Shown here: positions 55,885 through 64,000 of the stretch, piece after piece
How the letters are laid out: each line of letters opens with the position of its first letter
Numbering within the stretch: the stretch's first letter is position 1
DNA from: Tenodera sinensis
Taxonomy: Eukaryota > Arthropoda > Insecta > Mantodea > Mantidae
Reading direction: 5' to 3'
Assembly (NCBI GenBank): GCA_030765045.1
Contig: CM060969.1
Coordinates: 53,363,216 to 53,427,215 of the forward strand
Length of the DNA: 64,000 nt
Program-made: the position numbers and the translations under genes
The notes under the pieces: generated by a model
What the model was told of the DNA's origin: nothing
Database searches by the model: none
The model's input: the letters and a program-made list of their open reading frames with translations, nothing else

Positions 55885-56823
55885 TGCTTCTACGCAAAAG
55901 TCCGTATCTATGTATTTGTCCGTAAATAACATTCACTCTATAAAAAAGTCAAATTTTCTACTTGAATCAAAGTTTAAGGACAAGAACATTCCCGCAGTTG
56001 AAAATTCCTCAGTTCCGGTTCCATAATAAAACTACTATAGAAGTGAACGTTTGAAAATAGCAGTTGAGTATATTCACAAGTGTGTACGCATAATCGTAGG
56101 AGCAAACGATACTATTGGCTCACTGTTTGTTTATTTGCTTTACTGGGGTTCGGTTTCCTTGTCACTAGCACTGCATTGCTCGACGGTTCCACAAGCGGCC
56201 GACGAAGTAAACAGTAGGGCAATGGTCGCTTGGATGGCTAGACATCCAAGATCTGACAGATCCCGCCGCCAGTGACAATATAGGAACCCAACCTGCACCA
56301 TCAGACATACAAAAACACCAAAGCTTGTAAAACCCTGACAACCTATACCACCTCACGGGTAAATCCGTAATTAAACGGATAGGTACCGTGGCCACCTTAC
56401 CATCTGCCTGGGTTAACCCAGGCGACTCGTGCTCACTCCTGGACTCCTCCAAGTCGCAATTCTTCCTACCGGTAATGCAAGACGATGATCTTTCCTTCAC
56501 TATACACGCGCGAATTCCTAATTCAATGCTAACAACAATATACTTATGCAGATATCTAATATAATTAGTCATCTAAGAAATCATGTCCATGTCCTCTTCA
56601 TCACCGTTATCATCACCATAACAACAAATATGTTTTGGTTTCCGTGAACTAATGGTCGGCATATTCATCTCTAAGCATTAAAGTCATGACGAAGGGAAAT
56701 AATGTTGAGTTGTTACCTGACTTTATGTCGCAGGTAACAAGCCAGCCCATGTACCGTTGTTGATGCTTGCGCACAACACCCACCAGACCATGTTTTTGCC
56801 TCTCAGTGAACCTTGCCCGCTAT
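55885..56823. other. No gene recognised; 18 bp palindrome inside
   Basis: Overlapping open frames at 56051-56275 and 56165-56572 (74 and 135 codons) lie in a GC-richer patch and have no motif I recognise. The 135-codon minus frame is the longest non-repetitive one here but lacks support. Confidence 0.45.
56406..56423. other. 18 bp perfect palindrome
   Basis: GCCTGGGTTAACCCAGGC is its own reverse complement. It could form a hairpin or be a dyad protein site; no role is evident. Confidence 0.7.
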
Positions 56824-57387
56824 TGTGACGCTAGGCTTGGCGCAAAACAAAGGAGTACTTCACAACACATACCAGGCTGGCGAGCAAGTAATGGCGTTCA
56901 ATGTCAGGCTGCCTCGCGCGATTGTTTCTGTGTACGCCACTGATGACAATCAGAGCGGGGTTTTCTCCAGAGCCTCCGAGAAAGGAGGCTATGTCCCGTC
57001 TGGCTACGTGATCGCCGGTGGCATTGAAAAAGTTCACGAAACGTCCTTATGACGTCATCCCCACTATATAAGAAAACAGTACGGAGTGACAGTTACAGTA
57101 ATGAGTCGGTCAGTGTGTTAATGAGTGGGAGACAGCTGTGCGTGGTACGTCGCATCATTAAGTTTTGGCGAGCGTCGAGTGATTTTATCGTCGGAGTTAG
57201 TATATGAGAGACAGAGAAAGTGAAGACAGACAGTGAAAGGACTTAGTCAAGACTACAAGAAGTAAACAGTTGTGAGTTGTAATATCATGAATGACTGTAA
57301 ACTGTGTTAAAGTTAGCAAAAAGGAATTCTATATTTATGTAAAAGTGAAAAAGAAAAGTAACTGGACTGGTTTTGTCATTTTGTCAT
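56824..57387 (+). mobile_element. LTR of the Gypsy-like family (564 bp)
   Basis: TGTGACGCTAGGCTTGGCGC start; CTGCCTCGCGCGATTGTTTC, GGGGTTTTCTCCAGAGCC, TGACGTCATCCCCACTATATAAG promoter, then AGAGACAGAGAAAGTGAAG, CAGTGAAAGGACT and GGTTTTGTCATTTTGTCATA at the end. Flanks CTAT and ATAC do not match, so a clean solo-LTR duplication is not evident. No internal region follows. Confidence 0.8.
57050..57072 (+). promoter_or_regulatory. LTR promoter: CRE-like TGACGTCA plus TATATAAG
   Basis: TGACGTCA at 57050-57057 and TATATAAG at 57065-57072, the same spacing as at 2788-2810. Confidence 0.7.
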
Positions 57388-57389
57388 AA

Positions 57390-58450
57390 TACGGTTTGAG
57401 TGTAAATGACTTGAAGTCAACTGCTTAAGCATTCCAGTACTATATGTTCCAAAACTACTGGGGCAGTTCCAATGCCTTAACAAAATCTGCTGGACTGGAA
57501 GATTTCTAGCAGACCTTGCTCTCTTTGAAGGCAGGGAGCAGTTTCGCTGTCTCAAATCATACATAGGCTTCTACATATTTGTTATATTGAAATGCAGAAT
57601 TATGTCTATGTTTAAGCTGTAATAAGCTAATGATCTGATTTGTGAAAATTCGAGAGACTATTGATTTGTAACTTTGTCACTTGACCTATTACTGTTTCAA
57701 AATAACAGTTAGGTTTTCTTTTCTTACTATGCTCCAAAATACGCTTTACATAGACTCTTTTCGTGATGTTTTAGTTTCCCCAAATGGGAATATCCATTTC
57801 GATTAATACATCTTACGGTGTTCTCCAAATGACATCAACGATAGGTAAAATCTCCTCAGTTTTTTATCCCTACAATTATATTTAAAAGTGTTCTGGAATT
57901 ACTAAAACTGTCACGTGTATGAGACAAGTGCATTTGGTGTAGTAACTTCTACTTTTGGCTGTCACGTCGATCTAAGAGACATATTGTCCATGTATTTGGT
58001 GTACTTAGTATTGTAACTATAATAATTAGGGAATAAGCTTCATACAGAGAACGAAAAGTTGCGGAGTTTGGACTATAGGAAGTGGGAGTTGATCAGTCTG
58101 TCACATGGTCACAATACTGAGGAGTTGAGGTACAGTCGACACACGAACGTTGTAGATAACATGGTTGCACAAGTCACATTCAATGCTGTCACCATTCACA
58201 GTAAAATATTCACTGCCAATTTTTGTACAAGTTCAACAATTCGTGAATATTTGAATTTTCGTACTGCAGGCATTATACTGTGCTGTCACTGTACTGGTGT
58301 AAAGACATCACGCTCTGCCCATATGTTAGGTAACTTGCGACCGCCTCATTTCTGTAGAAAGATTCGAAGACTAATTATAATATGAATACTAATGCAATAT
58401 TTTGCAGCACATTACGGTTTGATACTGCCACTACTACTCTATTATTAATA
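57390..58450. other. 1.1 kb with no recognised gene
   Basis: A 108-codon plus frame at 58059-58385 has no motif I recognise. 57725-57815 faintly resembles family A but is too worn to call. Confidence 0.45.
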
Positions 58451-58451
58451 T

Positions 58452-58994
58452 TGTGACGCTAGCTGGCAGCCGCCTCAATGGGAGACTCGGTGTTAACTAC
58501 CTCACATCACTCGTAAATACGCAGCCCGACTTCAATGGCGTGATAAACAAGGAACACAATAGTCGGATCGGATAAAATAAGTGCCGATTCCAGACTATTT
58601 TAGAAGCCGCTCACGAGTCGGGCTTATTTGCGAGAAGTTTCAAGAAAAGGTCGATTTTCTAGAGAATTCACCGTCAGTTCGCCTAGCCTATATAAGCGAG
58701 TCGCGACGGCGAGAGAAATCAGTTTCTTAACGCGTGTCTTGAAACGTTAAGCAAGGCATCATTGGAAGAGTTTTAAGTTTTAGTGAGTGATCGTCAAGCC
58801 AGTTGTTTGTGAGACAAAGAATAGAAAGTCAGTGAAGTCTGTTTCAAGTTACAAGAGGAAAGAACACCTGTGAGTTGCAAGGTCACGACGAATCGTAAAT
58901 TGTGTCAACGATAAAATAGGAGACTATTTTGGTGATTCAGATTTAGAAGAGAAATAAAGTGACAGAAAAAGTAGACTGGACTTATTTTATCATA
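58452..58994 (+). mobile_element. LTR of the Gypsy-like family (543 bp), followed by primer-binding site
   Basis: TGTGACGCTAGCTGGCAGCC start preceded by ATAT (as at the 2498 copy), TATATAAG at 58689-58696, AATAAA at 58953-58958, ACTTATTTTATCATA end. TGGTGCCAGGAGTAGGATTT follows at 58996, so this was a 5' LTR. The internal region is cut off within about 40 bp by a TAG/CTA simple repeat. Confidence 0.8.
58689..58696 (+). promoter_or_regulatory. LTR TATA box
   Basis: TATATAAG within the LTR; the CRE-like octamer upstream is not present in this copy. Confidence 0.6.
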
Positions 58995-58995
58995 A

Positions 58996-59015
58996 TGGTG
59001 CCAGGAGTAGGATTT
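58996..59015 (+). other. LTR-retrotransposon primer-binding site
   Basis: TGGTGCCAGGAGTAGGATTT directly after the LTR. It lines up with TTGTCAGAAGTGGGATTTG after the 32313 LTR. The primer tRNA was not identified; its 3' end would have to read CTCCTGGCACCA or similar. Confidence 0.6.
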
Positions 59016-59024
59016 ATCACAACA

Positions 59025-59069
59025 GTAGTAGTAGTAGTTAGTGCTGCTACTACTACCTACTATTATTAT

Positions 59070-59143
<74 letters not shown>

Positions 59144-59186
59144 TTACTACTACTACTGCTACTACTACTACTGCTACTACTACTAC

Positions 59187-59229
<43 letters not shown>

Positions 59230-59231
59230 AG
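59025..59231. repeat. Compound (TAG)/(CTA)n/(GAT)n microsatellite
   Basis: GTAGTAGTAGTAGTTAGTGC, then CTACTACTA through 59187, then (GAT)n to 59229. The TAG and CTA arms are complementary, so the left side can form a hairpin. Confidence 0.92.
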
Positions 59232-59239
59232 CAAACAAT

Positions 59240-59770
59240 AACAATAATATCCTTGTGCCTTGAATGAACATCTGAAGATCACATGAGGTAATTACTTTGA
59301 CCTACATGTCCGCGGTTTTCTTGTGCGTTGTGTAGAGTGGTTAGGACGGAGGGTTTATAGCGAGAAGGTTCAGAGTTCCAAACACGCTCCCATTTTATAT
59401 CTGTGATACATTCTATGCTTCAGCTATACACGTTTGTGTGTACAGCGACAATTCGCAACTGATTAACATTTCTTACGGCCCTAAAACTCCTACAACATAC
59501 AACCAGCATTACCAGGGCGCCATGCACAACTGTTGATATAACTTAAACTGGACCGGTATTTCTGAGCACGGCGTACGTTTAGGATATTAACAGAACAAAT
59601 AAATTCTGTATCTTGATTTGAATTTTCTGTGAATAACCTGAGGAGTGTTCTTTGTGTTTATAAACATAAAGAAGACTCCACAGTTGTGCGTTTATATAAC
59701 TGGGAACACAAGAGATACCCAAATGTTTTTGTGACAAATTATGATAACCTTTTCCTGACGTTTTACCTTC
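59240..59770. other. No gene recognised
   Basis: 59328-59390 (TGTGTAGAGTGGTTAGGACGG...GTTCAGAGTTCCAAAC) has weak A- and B-box likeness, too poor to call a tRNA-like element. Confidence 0.45.
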
Positions 59771-59771
59771 T

Positions 59772-59992
59772 GGACTACTTATTTACTAAGTAGAGGAACT
59801 ATTCTATTTTACCCATAAATTGTATATCAAAATTTGCCCGTGGGTAATTTTTGGACCTCCTGATTTAAAAAAGGCAAGGTAATTTTTAGAAAAAGATATC
59901 TGTGTGTGTCTGTGTGTGTGTGCGCGCGCGTGCGTGCTTGCGTGTGTGTGTACAGCACAACACAAAACCGAATTTCCATTAAATGCCAACAT
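59772..59992 (-). mobile_element. Family A fragment with GT/GC tract
   Basis: CTACTTATTTACTAAGTAGAGGAAC (the decayed hairpin), TTTTTGGACCTCCTGATTTAAAA, TTTTTAGAAAAAGATATC, GT tract 59901-59950, then ACAGCACAACACAAAACCG. Confidence 0.75.
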
Positions 59993-59994
59993 TT

Positions 59995-61522
59995 TCCACA
60001 TTTCCATGCTAAATGATTAAGGTTGTTTTGATACAACACTTGCAGTGGTAGCTTGGTTCCGCCTCCGCGGTAGTAATAATGTCTACGCTGTTATTAACTA
60101 TTTTGTTTATATTAAACATATTTAGCATATAATAATTATTACAGCTACCTTCTGTACTTCGGCAATTACACAATCTGGAAGTTTATAACCTTCCTTTTCT
60201 AGTACACGTATTATTCTGCCGTGTTTTATCACTATCGTACTAAATTGTTTCTTCTTTACAATAAATAAAGCAGTAAAGTATCACTGCTATTTGGCCTTAA
60301 AATATTTTAAAATATTTGATCAACATAATAAATTGTTTGTTTTTAAACTTAATGTTGTGCTCAAATTTTGAAAACCAAATACAATTAAATAAACTAATAA
60401 GAAACCAAATCCCTAAAAACTGGAATCATATCGTCCCTTTTATATGTTTACAAACACGAGTATTCAGAAAGTGCTGTTTGAAATTGTAAATAAATATATG
60501 TAGATCACCAAAGCTTGTTTTATGCTTCTGTTCATAGTGGCGTTTGATATTGTAACGGTTTATATTTGCAAATTGAAATTTGCGTATTAGATAGCAAACT
60601 TTCCTGTTTTAGTGCCTTACAAAAAATTCTTTCTGCCATTCTTCATGAAACAGTCTACCTGACAATCACACTTGTCACTGAAAGAGGTGTGTCGGAAGGA
60701 AAGTTAAAGCTGAACAGCAGTGAAGGGGAGGGATGATCGGTGAAGTGAGGCAAGAACGCTTTAATGGAGTGATCCTTTTCAGCCTATTTTGCCCATGCCT
60801 AGACTGATTGCTTTTGGAAATATATTTTGTTGGGTGACTGATGTGCGGAATAGGGACATTTTTCGCACCTTGTTAGCGTATCGCTCAAGTGTTTCCTCTA
60901 TTGGTAGAGTGTGCTTCGTATGGAGTGGTTCAGAAAATTGTGAGGTGCAGTTCTCAGATTCTGTGAATTAAGTGGTTGCTTGTAGCTTCTTATGTGGCTT
61001 ATTCATTACCGGTATTCCTGTGTGGGAAGGAACCCAAGTGAAAATAACTAGAATTCTCGGAGCTACAATCTTGTGGTATAAGAGCCTGATTCCGAAGACT
61101 AGCATATAGTCTAGTGACGGTTGTTGAAGAGTTAATAAGGCGCTCATTGAATCGGAGATTATTGTGTAGGAGTGCTGATACGCTTTATCAGACAGAACTT
61201 AATGATGAGAACTTCGCAAGAGAAAATGGTAAGACGCTTTGGTACGCTGTGAAGTATTATATAGGAAGAACTTCTGCACACGACAACCTGCAATAACCAA
61301 GGTGGAGCATACCTTGAGAAGGATCGACTTGAATATCGCTTTATCTATTCCCATATTCTTACTGTACCGACAAATATACCTAATAAAACGTTCACCTTTA
61401 TTAAGATAAAGCAGATAGAATTATACAGTTTTGTAAGAATATTTTGATGAAGAATGGATAAAAAAGTTGTGAGAATTCAACGGAAGTTTTTGTTACTTGT
61501 TCTTTTATTGTTTCTACATTGT
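59995..61522. other. 1.5 kb with no recognised gene
   Basis: Short open frames (60789-60971, 61114-61296) without known motifs; ordinary composition. Confidence 0.5.
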
Positions 61523-61742
61523 TGTGAAGTCGGCCAATGACAGCAGCAACAGCAAATTCTCGGGGCCGGGTTGCCTCACAGACTGGCAGTGCGTGCAAAT
61601 AAGATGCTCAAGGTCAGGCTGCCTCGCACGATTGTTGTGAACACTGACAACGATCAGAGCGGAAGAACAACAGGGATTTTCAAGATTATTCGCGAAGTGT
61701 CCGGCAGCCTCCGTATTTGTGGAAGTCCGAGAGAGGTCCGTG

Positions 61743-61765
61743 TTACGTCATCCTCGCTATATAAG
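61743..61765 (+). promoter_or_regulatory. LTR promoter: degenerate CRE plus TATATAAG
   Basis: TTACGTCA at 61743-61750 (one change from TGACGTCA) and TATATAAG at 61758-61765, with the spacing of the other copies. Confidence 0.65.
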
Positions 61766-61849
61766 GAGGTGAGGCAACGAGAAAAGTAGTAGTTAGTAGT
61801 TAGTTCGTTACAGACACAAGTTGTTGCAGCAGTCACTTTATAGTTTTAG

Positions 61850-61852
61850 TGT

Positions 61853-61917
<65 letters not shown>

Positions 61918-61922
61918 TGTGT
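61850..61922. repeat. (GT)n microsatellite
   Basis: GT run inside the R region of the LTR, not part of family A. It probably grew from a short GTGTGTC motif, since AGTGTGTTAATG occurs here in the 57120 copy. Confidence 0.95.
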
Positions 61923-61952
61923 CATAACAGAGAAGCGTCTCAAACAAAGCAG

Positions 61953-62670
61953 TTAAGGGACACTAGGAGTGAACTTTGAAAGTTCCACATTTTTTGATAG
62001 ATTTTTCTAAAAATTTTACTGTGTTTGTATTTATATGAGAATAGGAGGTACACCAAATTTCATTAAAATTGGATAATTCGTTTAGGATATGTAAATTATT
62101 TTATGGATTTAATAGGCACATTTTCAAAATAGAGCTCGCATCTATTGACTTTTCTAAATTCATTTATATTGGCAGAACTGATACTCTAAAACATGGGTAA
62201 CAATTGTATGAAGAGATATTTTTAATACGTTTGCTGATTATGCTGTACATATTTTTTTAATAACAAAGAAAAGGTAATCTTAAAAATTATTGATTTTTTC
62301 CATACAAAAACAACGTTTTTGGAATGCATGTTAATGATAACATCAATATTGAATCACAGTTTTGTTTAGCTGCTATTTATGAATAAGTTTGGAAATTTTC
62401 ATTCAATTTGAAGTAAAACCCAGGCGCGACCTTCTTTTGGAATGTGCAGAAATGTAGTTTTGAGAAAAAGAGACTTTTATATAGGAGCATTCTGTGTACC
62501 TTAAGGGAAGAGCGCTATCTGAAAGGGCCGTAATGGCCACATGGAGTGGGGGATATGAAAAATGTTAGCTCACCCAAATGCACAGGTGTTCCAGGAACAT
62601 TTTAAGATAAAAAAACAATTTTCGACTATTTGACAATTTTGACCAAACTTTCACTCCCAGTGTCCCTTAA
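61953..62670 (-). mobile_element. TTAA-inserting TIR element, copy 2 (710 bp plus TTAA on each side)
   Basis: TTAA then GGGACACTAGGAGTGAAC at the left, TTTCACTCCCAGTGTCCC then TTAA at the right. The interior is the reverse of the 34311 copy along its whole length (for example TTTTGAGAAAAAGAGACTTTTATATAGG, AGGGCCGTAATGGCCACAT). Flanks AAAGCAG and TCAGTTT join across a single TTAA in the LTR, so the insertion is later than the LTR. Confidence 0.9.
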
Positions 62671-62812
62671 TCAGTTTTGAGTATTTGTGTCGTCAGTCAG
62701 TTTGTATTACAGACAGAGAAGGTGAAGAAATACAGAAAGGAGGGAATAAACATTATGATAAGAAAACAGTTGTGGGTTGTAATATCACGAAAGACTGTAG
62801 ACCGTGGTGGGG

Positions 62813-62850
62813 ATAGTGGTGGCGGTGGCGGTGGCGGTGGAGGTGGTGGA
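62813..62850. repeat. (GGTGGC)n short repeat
   Basis: GGTGGCGGTGGCGGTGGCGG then GGAGGTGGTGG; G-rich and possibly able to form a G-quadruplex. Confidence 0.85.
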
Positions 62851-62909
62851 GAGAAATATCTACCTGAAAGAATTTTGGCTCAAGCATAAGGAATGAACAG
62901 TGGAATGAA

Positions 62910-63118
62910 ACTCTGAAAATCTGCTGTGTTGCACTCACATGACTTTCTCTGCTCTTGTGCTAACCATTCCTACAAACTCTTATTCCTGTATCTTCTTCAT
63001 GTTAAAACATACACAGTTTTACAAATTATCTTATTGCTTTATCTCCTTGAAGGTGCAAGAAGACTTCGAGCTACAGTCAAATATTTTAAAGCTTTGAGAT
63101 TCCCTTCCGCTTTAACAT
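62910..63118 (+). mobile_element. Family A fragment, 5' end, tandem to the next copy
   Basis: CTGAAAATCTGCTGTGTTGCACTCACATGACTTTCTCTGCTC to CCCTTCCGCTTTAACATATAAAAG. It breaks off and a second start follows at once. Confidence 0.85.
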
Positions 63119-63124
63119 ATAAAA

Positions 63125-63990
63125 GAATCTGATGTGCTGCACTCACATGACTTTCTCTGCTCTTGTGCTAACCATTCTTACAAACTCTTATTACTATATT
63201 TTCTTTGTGTTGGATGAGATAAACATTTTTACAGATTGTCTTATTGTTTATTTCCTTGCAGGTGTAAGAGGAATATTAGAATACAGTAGGCTTTGAGCGA
63301 TAGTCATATATTTTAGAGCTTTGCGATCCCATTCTCTTCGCATGCTTAACATAAAAAAATGAACACCAATGTTCTATTTCACGAAAGTTTCAAGTTTTCC
63401 GAAACTGACACAAATAACAAGAAATATCTCCGTAATGGTTCACTCTACAAAAAATTTATTCCGACATAAAGTGCGTGTTTTAGCGAGACCTACATTTTTG
63501 TATAGTAAGACTGCGCCTATCTCTTACGAGTTATTCAAAAGTCATCCAGAGAAAACAGGACTACGTAGGCTATAGCCAGAAAATTCAAAATATACATTTC
63601 ATTTCTCATACAAATATCTTAATATTACCTTTTGATCAAAATTTTTGGAGCCATTGTAAAGAAAATTAAAATTTTCGGAAGATTTTCCATGTAAAGGGTA
63701 GTTTAGGTTAGGGCTATTTTCTTCAAAATTTTCGTGTCGCATCCTTGTAAGACATTAAACTAAAATATCAATTTTGGTTTTTAACCGAGTTTTCGTTTTT
63801 GAGTTATGCTGTCAACAGACTGACAGACAGACAGACTGACACACAGACACACATACGGACCTTTTTCTAAAAATGCTTTTTTTTTGGATTCAGGGGGCCT
63901 CAAAACATGTGTTTCCGGTGAAATCTCGACATCGAATTTTTGGGCGGAATACAATACTTTCCCTACTCACCAGTAGAGAAAGTAAAAATG
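63125..63990 (+). mobile_element. Family A repeat, full-length
   Basis: Starts AATCTGATGTGCTGCACTCACATGACTTTCTCTGC, ends CACCAGTAGAGAAAGTAAAAATGTG. ACTTTCTCT near the start is inverted as AGAGAAAGT at the end. The CA tract is short (63840-63856, mixed CAGA and CACA). With the 62910 fragment it forms a head-to-tail pair with a shared terminus. Confidence 0.88.
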
Positions 63991-64000
63991 TGTTTTTTTG

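Larger units (their letters stand above)
61523..62806 (+). mobile_element. LTR of the Gypsy-like family, split by a GT tract and a TTAA element
   Basis: Starts TGTGAAGTCGG and keeps CAGGCTGCCTCGCACGATTG, GACAACGATCAGAGCGG, TTACGTCATCCTCGCTATATAAG and, after the insertions, ACAGACAGAGAAGGTGAAG, CAGTTGTGGGTTGTAATATCACG and AAAGACTGTAGACCGTG. These match the 56824 copy in order. It is cut at about 62806 by a GGTGGC repeat, so the U5 end is lost. Confidence 0.8.

Noticed and set aside
56165..56572. 135-codon minus-strand open frame as a gene
   Set aside because: No recognised motif, no splice or promoter evidence, partly overlapped by an opposite frame. Left open but not called.
57725..57815. 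Further family A copy
   Set aside because: Only scattered short matches; could be chance in AT-rich DNA.
59328..59390. tRNA-like SINE head
   Set aside because: A and B boxes too poor and no flanking body recognised.

Overview
This is nuclear DNA of an insect, or a close arthropod relative, and it consists almost entirely of repeats and transposon fossils. It is AT-rich and stop-dense, with long (GT)n, (AAT)n, (GAT)n and (CTA)n tracts. It carries a short internal run of TTAGG, the usual arthropod telomere motif. The decayed protein remnants are of kinds that are multi-copy in insect genomes. A large-genome hemimetabolous insect such as a cockroach or stick insect would fit, but the species is inference. 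I found no intact protein-coding gene, no rRNA and no convincing functional tRNA. The few long open frames are microsatellite translations, shadows, or pieces of dead transposons.

Layout. 0.8-1.45 kb: a worn tandem array of about 135 bp units, each with a tRNA B-box-like motif. 1.8-2.1 kb: TTAGG-rich tract. 2.5-3.16 kb: a solo LTR with a 4 bp target duplication, the first of seven LTRs of one family (others near 10.2, 32.3, 36.8, 56.8, 58.5 and 61.5 kb). 5.4-5.85 kb: mariner-like transposase remnant. 12.4-13.1 kb: a decayed arthropod repeat ORF, the longest protein remnant here. 16.7-17.2 kb: piggyBac-like remnant. 19.8 and 53.6 kb: two near-identical inverted 160 bp GC-rich elements, each inside AAT/ATT microsatellite. 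23.7 kb: a tRNA-derived SINE with a 12 bp target duplication. 30.7-32.1 kb: hAT-like transposase remnant followed by a LINE reverse-transcriptase tail. 34.3 and 62 kb: two copies of a TTAA-inserting TIR element. 37.5-38.05 kb: a palindromic pair of tRNA-like repeats with a 14 bp target duplication. 42.3-42.7 kb: a second DDE transposase remnant beside a tRNA-Val-like sequence. 43.1-45.2 kb: about 27 copies of a 77/78 bp minisatellite, then a 508 bp TIR element. 46.6-47.5 kb: a third TIR element. 49.46-50.25 kb: a Harbinger-like element with TTA target duplication, then a 209 bp foldback element.

The commonest component, called family A here, is a non-autonomous repeat of about 0.9-1.1 kb with at least 24 full or partial copies in both orientations. 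It has an internal (CA)n/(GT)n tract, subterminal inverted repeats and a 3' stem-loop. That architecture resembles Helentron-associated elements (HINEs), but this assignment is inference. Other elements are nested in it, so insertion order can be read directly in several places.

No genes work together here in a pathway. The biology is a record of transposition, LTR recombination, microsatellite growth and nested insertion. All calls rest on reading the sequence; no database search was run.
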